DNA of 64,000 nt. Source: Gnetum montanum. Its lineage: Eukaryota; Streptophyta; Gnetopsida; Gnetales; Gnetaceae. The stretch covers positions 496,159-560,158 of the forward strand of contig MNCI01003588.1 of assembly GCA_015680685.1 (NCBI GenBank), read 5' to 3'. Each line of letters begins with the position of its first letter. Within the stretch, counting starts at the first letter, position 1. The notes beneath the pieces were generated by a model. That model saw nothing but the letters and a program-made list of their open reading frames with translations, was not told where the DNA came from and did no database searches. This document shows positions 34,800 through 47,309 of this stretch, in pieces. The position numbers were made by a program, and so were the translations under genes.

Positions 34800-37400
34800 A
34801 GGCACCTCATGGATAAGTGGCTTAAACAATGTATGGTCCCTTCCAAAGTGTCTGAAATTTGGCTTTTTGGGGTAGATGATTAGGATTATAGTAAAGAACC
34901 TTATCACTCGGTTGTATAGTCACTTGCCTTATTCGTGTATTGTGCTTGAGTTTGGAGTAATGCTTGTGGACTTGATTACTCATGAGTGCTACAAGCCTAT
35001 TGTCATCTAAAAGGTTTAGATTCATAAGGTGTTGTCATTCTACTAAGCTCAAATCAAGGTCAAGTTGATTGGTAGTAGCTAGAGTGTAGAGCTCTTCCTA
35101 GATCGGGAGCATTGGTAACTTATCATAGACTAACTTATATGGTGAGTATCCTATAGGTAATTTCCAAAACATCCTATAGACCCATAGAGCATTGTTCAAT
35201 TTAGTGCTCCAATCCTTTTTAAATCTACTAACCATTCTAGTGAGTATTCTATTAATCTCTTGGTTAGTTACTTCAGCTTGAACATTTACTTAGGGATGAT
35301 ATTATGTTGTTAACTTATGATTCACCCCAAGTTTTTGCATGAGCTTTTTGAATGTAGCACTAGTGAAGTGAGTTCCATTATTTGATATGAGTAGTCTAGG
35401 TAATCCAAATCTATTCACTAGATTCTGTTGGAAGAATTTGGTAGCAGTCTTGGTTGTGCAATCTTTAATTACTACTACCTCCATGCACTCAGTACAGTAA
35501 TTTATAGTCATGATTATATATGCTTTTCCATTTGACATAGGAATTATGGATCCCATGAAATTAATTCCTCATATATCAAATGGCTCCAAAGGCTATATTC
35601 ACTATTGTGGCCCTTCATTTTTGGCCATAATTCCTCCATCCCTTTGGCATCAGTCACAAAATTACGTGAAATTGTGGGAATCCCTAAATAATGTAGGCTA
35701 ATAGTAGTCTACCATCATTAGCTTGAGTGTCGTTCTATGCCTCACATAATGGCCACCACATGGGCCTTCATGGGCATCTTGTACAACTCTCTATTGATCA
35801 TGTTTTGGCACACACCATCTAACTAGTCCATCTGCATAAATCTTGTATAGATTGTCGTTGATTTCAATATATCTTTTTGCTTTATGAAGAAATTCTTGTT
35901 TTTGTTTCTTATTCCATTCAACAAGAAGCTCTTGTGTTGATATATAGGTCAAATATTCTTTTATCCATGGCTTCCCTATTGAATTTACAACCTTCACTAT
36001 TTTGGTAAATAGGTTCTCATTAGGGAATTGGTTGGATAAAGATTCTACTTGATCTTGGGCATCCCACTTTAGCCATGATAGATGATTAGCTACCACATTT
36101 TTTGTGCCCTTTTTATTGATCATCATGATGTCAAATTCTTGTAAGATAATGAGCCATCTAATCATCCTAGTATTGACTATTTGTTTATTCATGAGAAATC
36201 GAATGGCACTATGATTAGTATGGACATAAATTTGATACTTAAGCACATTATGTTTGAACTTCTCAAGCACGTACACCATGACCATCAACTCCTTTTCTAT
36301 TGTGGTGTAGTTCAATTCTACCCCAGTGATGCTTCTATTAGCATAGTGTATATAATAAGGTCTCTTCTAATCATTTAGCTATGTCAGGATTGCTCTGAGT
36401 GTGTAGTTGGAAGCATCTGTCATAATGTGAAAAGGCCTAAATCAATTTGGAGCTTGAAGGATTGGTGTTTGGATAAGTTTTTGTTTTAAATTTTCAAATG
36501 TCTTTTTGCATGATTTTTTCCATTCAAAAGATGCATCCTTCTTAGTTAATTCCACTAGTGGTTTTCTATCTTTGGAGAATTTTCAATAAATCTTTAGTAA
36601 TATCCTGTATGTTCCAAAAGTGATCTAACATCTTGATTGTCTATGGCCTTTAGGTGATATTATGTATGATCTAAATTTTCTTAGGATCTACTTCCATACC
36701 TTTCTAAGAGATTTTTTGTTCCAACACTATACCATCCTGGACCATGAGGTGACCTTTTTGCTAGTTGAGCTTGAGATTGGTTTCCATACATCTTTTTAGT
36801 ACCTACTCTAACCAGTCCAATGCTTGTTTGAAGTCCAGCCCATATGTTCAGAAATCATCCATGAATACCTCAACACCATTTTCAATCTATTTTTGGAAGA
36901 TGCTTAGTACTAATCTCTAGAAGGTGGCTGGTTTATTGCAAAGACCAAAGGGCATCTACCTGTAGGCAATCTTTCACCATGGACTAGTGAACGTCATTTT
37001 CTCCTAGTCTTTAGGTGCAATGTGGATCCAATTATATCCATTGTATCCATCCAAAAAACTGCAATACTCATGTCTTGTGATGGTGTCCAGGACCTAGTCA
37101 ACAAATGGTAGAGGAAAATGATCCTTGAATGTAGTAGAATTTAACATTCAGAAATCAATGTAGACTTGCCACTTGCCCTCCTTCTTTGGAACAATCACTA
37201 AAGGATTGATTCATTCACTATTTGTAATAGGATAAATCAATCTTGCCTTTAGTAATTTCTTCAACTCTTGGTTGACTACTTCATTTAGTTTAGGATTAAG
37301 CCTTTTTTGGGATTGACATCATGGTTTGACTATGGGATTAGTATATATCTGATGTTGACAAATTCTCAGATCATTTCTAGTGATCTCATTGTAAGACCAT
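34800..37400 (-). pseudogene. Gypsy pol: RT, RNase H, integrase (broken)
   Basis: Reverse transcriptase lies at about 37150-36500: the MPFGLCNKPATF motif is near 36930 and the catalytic box reads FMDDF near 36860. RNase H is at 36315-35791 (NYTTIEKELMVMVYVLEKFK and TNHSAIRFLM). Integrase core is at 35556-35302, where the second catalytic Asp of the DNG-type motif reads Asn (ISNNGTHF). The C-terminal part is at 35025-34822 (KVLYYNPNHLPQKAKFQTLW, then KGPYIV). Stops and frameshifts separate all parts. Confidence 0.8.
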
Positions 37401-38599
37401 CCAAATGCTATGGGCCATCTCTTAACTACTTCCACTAACTTCTTCTTTTGTTTTTCCTTTAAGTTAGCATTGATTATTACATGTTTCTTATTGTTTAAAA
37501 AAGCATATTACAATGTTGCTAATAGGACCTTTAATTTCAATAGTTCTATCTCCATAATGTATGGGATCTCTAATTATCCCTACTTTTTTTCTTTTTTTTG
37601 ACTTATTCATGGGTAGGAGATTCTTTTCCTTAATTGCTTTAGCTTATTAGCTTCTTTTATGTAGGCACTAACAATCTAATCTACTGTTTCCATGTACTTG
37701 TTGGATTTAGTTTCTTCGTCTATGATCAACCATTAGATGCATGCTTGCTATGTGACTTCCACATACAAACATTTTTGCACACATATTTCTTCTATACATT
37801 TATTACATGCCTTGGTATCTTTCTATTTCACTACCCATATTCTTTTCATGCAGTTGCACCCATTATTGATGTATGTGATACATGAAACTCTTCATATTTG
37901 GATGATACCAACTTCATCTTCCTTGGATATTTCCAAGGATAAGTCTCGAATACCAAGCTTAGCATCAACAATGCTAAGCCAAGTGCTTTCTATTATGATT
38001 GGGAACTCTTCCTTATTCTTACCTACATGCATATCTAGAAAATCTATAGGGTATGACTAGTGACTAATTATGGTGATCACATCATCCACTTGTCCTAGTG
38101 GAACTATGATCGATTAGTCTACAAGCTCTAACCAAATGTCACCCTTCTTTAATGGTGGTATATTCTAGGCCTAATACATGTCTTGTGAAATGAGGTTCAC
38201 TCCTAACCTAAAATCAAGTAGAGCTTTGCATGGTTTCTACCTTGCTACTTAAAGATAAACTAAGGGACTTCTTGGATTTGTTCACTTTTGTGGAAGTGCT
38301 CCTGCCTTTATCCAATGAGTGATGGTTTGGGTAAGCATGATAGTTGTAATATTTGAGGATGATGAAGATGGAAGTTTGTGACTTTTAGGAGGAATGGATG
38401 TGGATGAGGGAGGAGTAAAGGTAATTTCCATCCTTCAAACCTTCTCAAGACTCATTTGAAAGAATGGTCTTTTCTTGGATTGTAGTTCCCATGTGATCAC
38501 TTCCTCTTGCATGATAATTACCCTCATTATACTTTTCTATTGTAATTGAGATAGCAGTTCCCCCTACATGATGGGAGGTGGCACTAGTGGTAAAGGATT

Positions 38600-40940
38600 T
38601 GAATGTTGGTTTGAAGAACCAGCTATTGATAAATGAACATATGAGTTTGGATCTATCCTTAGTGGTGTTGGTCTATGATACTCAATTGAATACTATTGTA
38701 GAGTTTGAACAATAGCATTACTATGAGAGATTGGATGTTGCACAAAGTATCCATAGGGATTTGGTGACTAATATGGATATTATTGGCATAGTGGTGGCAT
38801 GGCTTACTATTGGGATTATTGCCAATGTTGACAATACCACTCTTGTGGCTACGGTAAAGCTTCACTAGGATAGTATGTAGGTTGAAAGTTTCACTTGTAG
38901 TTACCTTAAGGGTAAGGTAGCCTTTTAGGCATATATTTCTTGACAAATCTAGGGCTAAGTACATATACCCCTATTTCTTGTAAGTGTGCCATTACTAGAC
39001 AACATCCCTTGGGATGTTCATATTGGCATACGACACATCCTTTCTCATCTTTAGAGCTTGTGTCTTCACACTCAGCCACTAAAGCCACCTTGTCCTTTTG
39101 TCCAAAACCTCTTTTCTTTTTCGTTTTCTTACGTTTACAAAAGGCCTACTCTATTTTTTTCCTCCACAATCTTCAAGGCTATTATACATCTCTCATCAAC
39201 TGAGTTCCACATTTTTGCTACTTGTGTTGTTATATCAATGATAGATTTTTGGATAGGTAAAGTTTTCTTCTGAATTTCCTAATCCAAGGTCTCTTCTTCC
39301 TGTGTGTCAAAAAATTATACATTCCTTTTTCTAATAGATGGATCTCTATTATATTCTTTTGTTGATTCTCTTTTTCTTAATTCACCTTCCTCCTTTGCCA
39401 CTTGGTCAATTAATCTCAGTAGTTGATGGGCAATCATTTTAGATAATCGGCCTTCAGCATAAACCCCAAGGATCTCTCTAGTCTTGTTTCATAATCCATG
39501 AACAATGTGTCTTAGCTATTCCCATTGAAAGAATTCATGTCTTGGGCATCTGTGCAATAGTTAGTAATACCTGACCATTGCTACATCAAGGGATTCATGG
39601 GTTCCTTACTTCCATCCTTGGATCTATTTCTGTAGATTGGATACCTATGAATAAGTTTGATATTTGTCATTAAAGATCTCTAGCATGGTACTCCATCTCC
39701 TGATTGATTATAGTTCAAGTAATCTGTACTAGTTATCAGCTTCTTTGATAAGTGTCTGTGGGAAAAAAATTAATTTCTGCCAATCACTTTTAATATTTTG
39801 TAGGATGCAAGCATAATGGAATTCTTAGAGTTGGTGTTGTAGATCTACATTATAACAATCCTTAAATCTAGCCATGTTATTCATGTCAAGCCATTTGATA
39901 TGGTTATCCCTTACATGCCTAGCTAATATATGTATAGCTTCCTAGATATTAATAATAGTATAGGTTGCCATCAAGGGTTCATCATCATGATTGGGTTTGT
40001 GAGATCTATTGTAGCAGTGTCACCTTCTATGCTCATACCTTTCTTGATCCTTTCTTCGATCCCTATGTCTTCTTTGTTCATAGTCTTCATATTCTTCATC
40101 AGAGTGCCTTGGACAATGGTCATGACAATCATGAGTCCTTCTTTCTTCCCTATCATGGTCTCATTACCTTTGTCTCCTCCTATCAAAGTCCACTGATGAT
40201 CGTGAAGATGTGGATAAGGAAATAGGAGAATGATGTAGCCTTCTTCTTCTTTGATGAATCTAGTACTCCTTCTCGTGGTGTTTAGTAGAAACTTTTAGCC
40301 TTGAGTTCTACTTATACTTGGAGTTAGTTGCCCACTTCATGATGTCTCTACTAAAGTGAAATGCAATTGAACTTTAACAAGTTCTTCAAGTCTAATGAGA
40401 GGTGTTTGAGAAGGATCTTAATGATTCTAGTGGAGGTTTGTTGCAATGAATGCATCACCATCTAGTTCTTCTAAGACAACTAAAGTGTTAAATTTTTTTC
40501 GCTTACTATGTACATGCTTGATTTCCATGGTAGCATCTCTCCTCATTTGCTCCTTTATGGGTTCATAGGGTGTTATCATGTGCTTAGTCACATGATACCC
40601 TTCCTGGAATTTGGTTCAAGTTCATTCCCCTTAAGGTAGTTTGAAGCATGTTAAGTGCTACTTGATCTAGAGGTAGGACTATATTACCTTGTATGTCTCT
40701 CCATCTCATTTGTCAATCCTAATGAAAGATGATAGTAAAATATGGATGATAAGGATTAGTGTGAGCATATGTGATTTTGGTTTACATTGGAATCCCCCAT
40801 CATTGTACATTTTGGTTTCTTTGGTAGGTGATGATGTATCTTTGTTTGAACCCATGTTGTGGTTTAAGAAGTTTGGTGAAGTGTGCTTAATTTTAGAGTT
40901 ATTAAATGATTCTGAATTTTAACTTAGAATTTTTGATACA
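38600..40940 (-). pseudogene. Gypsy gag and protease region, badly decayed
   Basis: Placed by position between primer site and reverse transcriptase. Visible traces are a Cys-rich stretch GCVVCQYEHPKGCCL on the - strand near 39000-39045, which may be a zinc-knuckle relic, and an Arg/Asp-rich stretch near 40000-40300 (many 'rccatgatc'-type repeats). A gag-like block at about 39480-39680 aligns loosely with the one at 56030-56250. No continuous frame remains. Confidence 0.5.
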
Positions 40941-40946
40941 TTGACT

Positions 40947-40967
40947 TATCCCCAGTAATGATGCTAA
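40947..40967 (-). promoter_or_regulatory. tRNA primer binding site, deaminated
   Basis: On the - strand, directly after the LTR end CTCATCA, the sequence is TTAGCATCATTACTGGGGA. The classical Athila/Tat primer site is TGGCGCCGTTGCCGGGGA. The mismatches are almost all G-to-A or C-to-T, as expected from decay of methylated cytosines on both strands. Confidence 0.6.
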
Positions 40968-41830
40968 TGATGAGCAATGGAGTAATCCAATACCCAACCA
41001 TACAAGTCATAGGCATTCACACACAACTAGATCATAATCCGCAGATAAGACAATATTAATATTGTAGCAATTGGTTTAAGTTCATGACCATTGTCTTCCC
41101 ATGTGGAGGTTTATCTCACTATGAGGTATATAATATCTGAAGTTGTTTGACCATCATTATTCCTAGCAAACATAATGAGAATGGAAATGGTTTCTAAATC
41201 TAAGTAAAACAAGTAAACAAGTCTATCCTAGTCTATGGTGATGAGCATCCATTTCTAATCTTTTGTACACACCTTAGGCTTTGTGTAACCACTACTGGGA
41301 TACCAAGTGTATTGCTACTAGGTGTATTAAGTAATAGCACTATTGGGTTACCAAGAAATTATACTTAAGTCCTTGAGATCATTTGTACTCATTTTGCTTA
41401 CTAATAGTAATAATAAAGTGCATGGAAAGGTAAAACATTAACTAAGAAAATAGTAATCATTATGCTAATTCAAAACAGTAAACATTATTCTAAGTAAAAC
41501 AGTAAACTAGGAAAATGTTGCAATAGTATGAAGTAGCTCGATATTTATTGTTGGTCAAACTTGTGCCCAAGTAGAAGATGTTCGAACAAAGATGCCATCC
41601 ACTAAGTCACACTACATTGCAAGCATTTGCACTACTAAGTGCTAAGTCTAAGTTAACAAAATAAAATTAATAGAGTTTTGCTATTAGTGGAATGAAACTT
41701 ATGCGAACCATATGCCCAAGTATTGTATTTATAGGGCTACACACATCTTGAGATATCATATCAATAATGATGTAGCATGCACTACAATATCGTATCCACA
41801 ATATCATTGTTTATCAAAAATTAACTTCAT
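40968..41830 (-). repeat. 5' LTR of the Athila-like element
   Basis: In + orientation it starts TGATGAGC at 40968. It aligns over about 700 bases with 57086-57790 (shared blocks such as 'accatacaagtca' and 'gggttaccaag'). A TATA-like TATTTATAGG (as seen on +) lies near 41737. The upstream (right) end is estimated from the TATA position and is uncertain. Confidence 0.6.
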
Positions 41831-41959
41831 CAACTTTCTTCATTGTCTTCTTGGTCATTTCTATTTCAGGTTTTTTAATTCTTAAATAAATTTGGAAGAC
41901 ATGGTGTAATCTTAGTAAATATTAGAATTATAATCATATTATAGTTTCAAAAGATATAC

Positions 41960-43160
41960 TTAAGCAAATTAGCCCATGGTGGCTTCCTTTTAATGAAGGA
42001 GTTTGGGAAACTAATGCATTTAGGTTATGTACTACTTGGAGCAAATTTGGTATCATTGTAGTTTTTTGTTTATGTATACATGATAGATGGATTACTTGGA
42101 ATGAAGCTTCTAGGATCTATGGTTTAAATAGAAAGCGAAAACTTAATTTTCAAAAATTAAATTTTAATTTTGAGAATTTATTTAAAGTTGATAATAATAT
42201 GCATCAAGATATTTCAGATATTTTTTGGAAGGATGGTAGATATGTTTTTTATTTTAATGAAAATTTTCTTATGAGATTATTAAAAGAAATTATTTTATTC
42301 ATAGAAAATTCAATAAGAACTCAAAAATACAATCATCATCACATTTTTAGATCAAAAAAATAAAATATATTTAGAGAGCTCTTACATTTGCTAAAATTCA
42401 CATTTTTTATGGTATCTTATTCATCAAGGGCTTCCTATCAGCACTAATCTTAAACATATTAGAAATGTTTTTCCTCAATGTCCTCTTTATAAATGTGAAG
42501 ACTCATATTCTCAAGGGGTTTTTTAAGTTCCTTGTTGCTTAGCATGCTTAGAAAATGATATCTAGAATTTTTAACTTTCAACCAAACATCAATGAAGTCA
42601 TTATTGGTGATTATCCTACTTTATTAACTTATTTTTTTTGCATTTAAAATTATTTTCAACCAATTTTTCTCTACTCTATTTGGAAGCTTTGGTGTGCAGT
42701 TATTTTTTGGTAACAAGAGCATAACTATGACATCTCTTTAGGTGTCAAATACCATATTCTTAAAGATGTCACTTTTTACCTCCATCTTTAAGTAAAAAAG
42801 CTTTGACTAAAAGCTAAACAATTAAGTTTTTTCTATAGTATTAGTTTCTTTTGTTTTTGAAGCTCAAGGATGAAAAGCTTTTAACTTTTGTTGTTATTTG
42901 TTCTTTATCTTTGATTGATGTATACTTTTTTCTTTAGAGAGATTTTTCTCCTTCTCTTTATACGAAATCCTTTAGTAAGAAGTGAAAATCTATGAGGATA
43001 CTTTTGAATAAGGGCAAGGCCTCACTCGTTTTCTATTACAAAGGAGAAGATTTTTAGGATTAGTTGTAAGGATGAAAACTTGAAAAAGCATCCCCAAAAC
43101 TATTGGGCTTTTTCTTTAGACTCTCTTTTTTTTTATGATCTAATGTACTCTAATTTTTAA
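41960..43160 (+). mobile_element. LINE, 5'-truncated copy 1
   Basis: Encodes the end of a plant L1-type ORF2. A segment at 42415-42530 carries a reverse-transcriptase zinc-binding domain (GLPISTNLKHIRNVFPQCPL, then YKCEDSYSQG). Upstream residues such as WWLPFNEGVW and RWITWNEASRIYGLN at 41970-42130 belong to the same ORF region. The 3' UTR (about 42940-43120) matches, in reverse complement, 43560-43750, so both copies belong to one family. Stops interrupt the frame. Confidence 0.65.
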
Positions 43161-43374
43161 AATATTATTATTCATTTTTGTGGATTCGACACATCCCCTA
43201 CCACCTCCCACTCCTATATATACATAGGAGGGTAAGAAGTATTAGTTTTTGATTAGCTAGTAGGTACATGTTTCAACTAGGGGAATTCTTCTTAGCTTTG
43301 TTCTTTGTTTCCTAGGTAGTGGATATAGTAGTTATGTAATCATGATTTATATAGTTAAGTTGCTAATAAAACTA

Positions 43375-43490
43375 TTTTATATACCATATTCCAATTAAAA
43401 ATTTATAACTCAACACTACTACTAGAATCAAACTCAGGACTTGAAGTTTTCAAATCAAAAGTCTTACCATTAGGCTAATATCTTATTATT
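43375..43490 (-). repeat. SINE-like element S4
   Basis: Reverse complement has a box-A-like TTAGCCTAATGGTAAGAC, a box-B-like GAGTTTGATTCTAG and GTTGAGTTATAAATTTTTAA. It lies between the two LINE tails. Confidence 0.5.
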
Positions 43491-43559
43491 TAAATGATAT
43501 TTAAAATAATAAATAGAGTACATCAACATATCACAACAATAATAAAAGAGCTCCAAAAA

Positions 43560-45260
43560 TAATAAAGCAAAGGGAAGACCCAATAGTTTTAAGGATGCCC
43601 TTGTCAGTTTTCATCTTTGTAACCAATCCTAAAAAACCTACCCTCTAGGGTAGGAAAAAAGGTAGGCTTTGACTTTATTCAAAAGCACTTTTAGGAGTTT
43701 TCACTTTTTACTAAAGGCTTCCTTATTAATAACCGTAAAAAGCAAAACAAAGATACCAAATAAAGAATAGAGAGCATCACAAATGCTTAAAAATATGCAA
43801 AGTTTCTAGCAACGTGGATTCTATTAGCTAAAGAAGATAATTAATTTCTAGTAAAGTGTTGCTAGCTTGAGACTTGACTTAAAGAATAACTAATTGAATA
43901 ATGTTGATTTTTTGTAGCATAGTGAACTCATCATGAATAGCTACATGATTGTGAAAAATATCACATGCATTTTTTCAAATAACATGTAAAATTCAAAGAT
44001 ATAAGCACTTCCAAATAAAAATCAATTCCTTAGAAAGGTGAGAAGAATCTCCAAGAAGAAATTCTTTTCAATGATAAAAGAAGTCATTAATTGTAAGAAA
44101 GGTCCAATTTCAAACATGCATGGTAAAAATACATTGATAAAAGAAATAAAGAAACTCATCAGTTGAATTGCATATCATACATTTAGATTCTAGCACATCC
44201 AAATAAATGAGATTTTATCGTATAGAAAGTTCTTATTGAAGAAGATACAACATGAAATGCTTAAAAAAGAAGCTTTCCAGATCTTCTAAATCTAGTATAT
44301 CATAGTCTTTTTGAATCATTAAGTGCTAAAAAATTATTATGTCTAACAACACTAGAAGATTCTAAGTTTAGAAAAGAGTATGCTTTACAAGTGTTATAAG
44401 GAGAGAAAGAGGAGTCATTCATCTATGTAAGACCACAAAAAATAGGTTCAAAGGTGGTCAAAAAAATAATGAAATATTTGAGCCATTGAATGATACTCAA
44501 GAAAGTATTTCTCATGAAATTAGAAACACTTTAGGTAGCTTTAAATTTAGACCAATTCATCCACTAATTTTGTGAATGTAGAAAGGATATAGAAATAACA
44601 TCTTATTGAAACCAACAAGAAGCTATTCGAGGCCTTGCAATATCAATAGGAAAATCATGAATAGGTAATTACTAGGAGAGAGATTATTCATAGTATTGAA
44701 GGAAATTGTAATTTTGTTGAAATGCTAGGACTTACTACCATGTTGTTAAATATTCCATATTTGTTTAGTGACCAAATAACCTTGTGGAAAAATAAAAGTA
44801 GAACATAAAAGCCAATTATGAATAGAGGTACCCTACTAAATAAATTTCTTCTTAGAAAAACTTGCTCAAGTCTCTTGAAAAAGTAAAATTCCAAATACTA
44901 ATATTATAAAAAAAGTTAGCAACTCATTTGGAAACCAAAGCTAAACTTTGATGATAAGTTTTAAGAAGACCCAACCCTCTTTTCTTTTTTGGTCAAGTAC
45001 AAAAATACCAAGCAACCTTGCAAAAGCCTTTCACTTCATAACTAGTAGCCCACAAAAAATTTTTGATGAGTTTTTCTAACTTACCATAAGAATATCTTGC
45101 AAGATTCCAACAAGATGAATAATAAACATGATTGGTAGATAACATAGACTTACAAACTAAATATTTACCTCTCATATTAATATTTTTATATTTACTAATT
45201 TTATTTTTGATGTTTTACAAAGTAAAATTCTAAAGACTTGACCAAGTATTCACAAATGAA
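43560..45260 (-). mobile_element. LINE, 5'-truncated copy 2, tail to tail with copy 1
   Basis: On the - strand, 45175-44993 reads NHVYYSSCWNLARYSYGKLE, then KLIKNFLWATSYEVKGFCKV, then AWYFCT. This matches the usual L1-type segment after the reverse transcriptase (KLESLIRKFLWG...KGFHRVAW). It continues as RGLGLLKTYHQSLALVSK near 44950. The 3' end (43750-43560) is the same as that of copy 1. Stops and frameshifts throughout. Confidence 0.7.
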
Positions 45261-45357
45261 AAGAACATGTGGAGCACTTTAAAGATGCCATTTTTTGAAA
45301 TAATTATTTATTCATTATTGCATAACAAAGAGTACTCATCTTCATTACTAAAAGCGT

Positions 45358-45480
45358 AGTGAGGTATTAACCTAGTGGTGCAGGTCTTGGCTTGGTAACC
45401 CTAGGTCATAGGTTCAATTCTACTAAATAACACTAAGTTATAATCTTAGGATATACCTATATTTCAATTATTTCAAGTTC
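45358..45480 (+). repeat. SINE-like element S5
   Basis: The + strand has TTAACCTAGTGGTGCAGG (box A), ATAGGTTCAATTCTAC (box B) and ACACTAAGTTATAATC, the same order as in S1, S4 and S6 but in the opposite orientation. Confidence 0.55.
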
Positions 45481-45544
45481 CAACACCTTCCATATTGATT
45501 ACTAAAAATAGACTTTTGCTAATTTATTTTCTTGTTCCAAAATA

Positions 45545-45655
45545 AAGATATATAGTTCAATTAGAACTTTATAACTCAACATTGCCTATCATAATTAAAC
45601 CCATAGCTTGAAGATTTCAAATCAAGGGTCTTGCCACTAGGCCAATAACTCATTG
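45545..45655 (-). repeat. SINE-like element S6
   Basis: Reverse complement has TTGGCCTAGTGGCAAGAC (box A), TGGGTTTAATTATG (box B) and GTTGAGTTATAAAGTTC. This is the best-kept tRNA-like head of the set. Confidence 0.6.
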
Positions 45656-45660
45656 TTTCA

Positions 45661-46945
45661 CTATAAATATTTTTTATTAATATATGTTTTCTTTAAAAGG
45701 ACTATTACTTAGAGGATCAATGCTCATCCTACTGATTGAGGTCCTTGGTGGAAGGGTGAAAGGAGTTATGCCTAGGCTTAAATTTATATCTTATTACTTG
45801 AAAAATAAACACCTTACAATCACTCTAAATGATAGCTCTTAATATATATTCTCTTTACTTGTTGCAACATAAAGATATGTGACTTAAATTTTTGATAAAA
45901 GTTTTCTGGCTTTTCATGAATACATGTCTAAAATACCTTATATTTATCTACAAATTATATTTATAAACCATAGTTAATAATTTCCTTTTGTGGTATATTG
46001 CTATTAACATGGAAAATACAATTTAGCTTTCAACAAGGCCAAACAAAAAGAGAAGTCAAGAGGGGTAGTCAATCGTGGGGGCATCATCACAAACATCATG
46101 GGGGAGGGGCATCCATAAGAAAGTCATTGGGTTGAGCATATCACCTTCCCAAAAGCATGCCAATTGGAGCTCCTAATAGTGTTTGTAGGCCAATGCCTTT
46201 TTAGGTCAAAGGAGCATGCTAGTTTGATCAATAACAAAGGTAAGGCTTGGAAGGGGGTCTATGGAGCGAGGGGGTAATATGGCTTGAAAGGGCTAGGTTA
46301 GCCATCAAACACCCAAACCTACTTGAGGTGAGGCTTGACCCTATAATGTCTTGGGATAAGGCCATCACCAAAGGATATAGGATGTATGTTGCTAAGGTTC
46401 ACTGGAGGGTCATACAAAGAGTAGGAGTTAGGGTGGTAAGATCTTCATAGGGAGGGTTAGGGGCTACAAGGAAGAAGGTTGAGGAAGGAGGGTTGTTTGG
46501 GAAGTGGACATGAGGGGAAGGGGGGTTGGTTGTGTCTCTATATCATCCAATATGTGGGTTTTGACATTAGTGTCACAGGTGCACATGGTAGTAATGCTAT
46601 AGGGCCTATGCCTGAAGTAGGTTCTTAACTTCATGTTTTGTCACACTATTCACAATAATAGTGGATGTAAATGTTACTTGTGTGATTACTTTTAAGATAC
46701 TAAACAACATAGATGGTGTAGTTTAGAAATGTTCAAGAAATTCTACTACACTTAAGATATTATATAATTACATTTTCATATTTAAGACAACTATGCATTT
46801 TAGTTATATTAACAACTTTGGTTTCTTAAGTTATTTAATGAATAACTTTAGATAATGAAGTTTTGTTTGCATTCTTGTACTTGTGCATACACCTACTATA
46901 CTTAATGAAAGCCTTTGATTAGGAACTCATTGGTAATTTAAAAAT
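45661..46945. other. Intergenic with a G-rich patch at 46060-46560
   Basis: No gene is supported. The patch 46060-46560 is G-rich on the + strand (many 'aggg' and 'gggg' runs) and encodes a 67-codon ORF (46247-46450) with no recognisable domain. It may be an old transposon piece. Confidence 0.4.
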
Positions 46946-47230
46946 TGTTAGAATGTTCTAATTCATTGTAATTAGATTGGTAATTATGTAAGATATCCAA
47001 GTTACAATTGTTTCCATAAAACCCTTATCTAGTCTACTTGACTTCTTATATATTTGGCCTTGGTTAATTGTACATGATTACAAAGATGCAAGAAAATCCC
47101 ATCCCTTACAATGTCTTGTATAATAGAACTATTGGGTTTTATATAATCTGTTTTTCTCTTTAGAGAAGCAATTATATTTTTGATTACGAAACACAACCTA
47201 GCTTATTCTTGCTAGCTTAAACACAAGTGC
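46946..47230 (+). repeat. Possible solo copia LTR
   Basis: It starts TGTTAGAATGTTC, a common copia LTR start, and has a TATA-like CTTATATATTTGG near 47045. No partner LTR and no clear right end were found. Confidence 0.25.
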
Positions 47231-47309
47231 ATGATTACTTAGTATGAGATATTGGTGTTTTGATTACCTTTTTGACGGGGTATTTGTTTGACAATTAATC
47301 CTATACTGT

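Larger units (their letters stand above)
30480..41830 (-). mobile_element. Athila-like Ty3/gypsy element, nearly full length
   Basis: Read on the - strand: 5' LTR (41830-40968), primer site (40967-40947), gag (40940-38600), reverse transcriptase (about 37400-36500), RNase H (36315-35790), integrase (35560-34800), spacer (33830-33370), splice-donor-like site (32743), coiled-coil ORF3 (about 32560-30660). No 3' LTR is seen below 30480, so the 3' end has been lost. Reverse transcriptase before integrase marks Ty3/gypsy. The extra ORF after integrase and the primer site fit the Athila/Tat branch. Dense TAG/TAA stops show long inactivity. Confidence 0.8.

Noticed and set aside
46247-46450. 67-codon ORF in the G-rich patch
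   Set aside because: No domain, no promoter or splice context.
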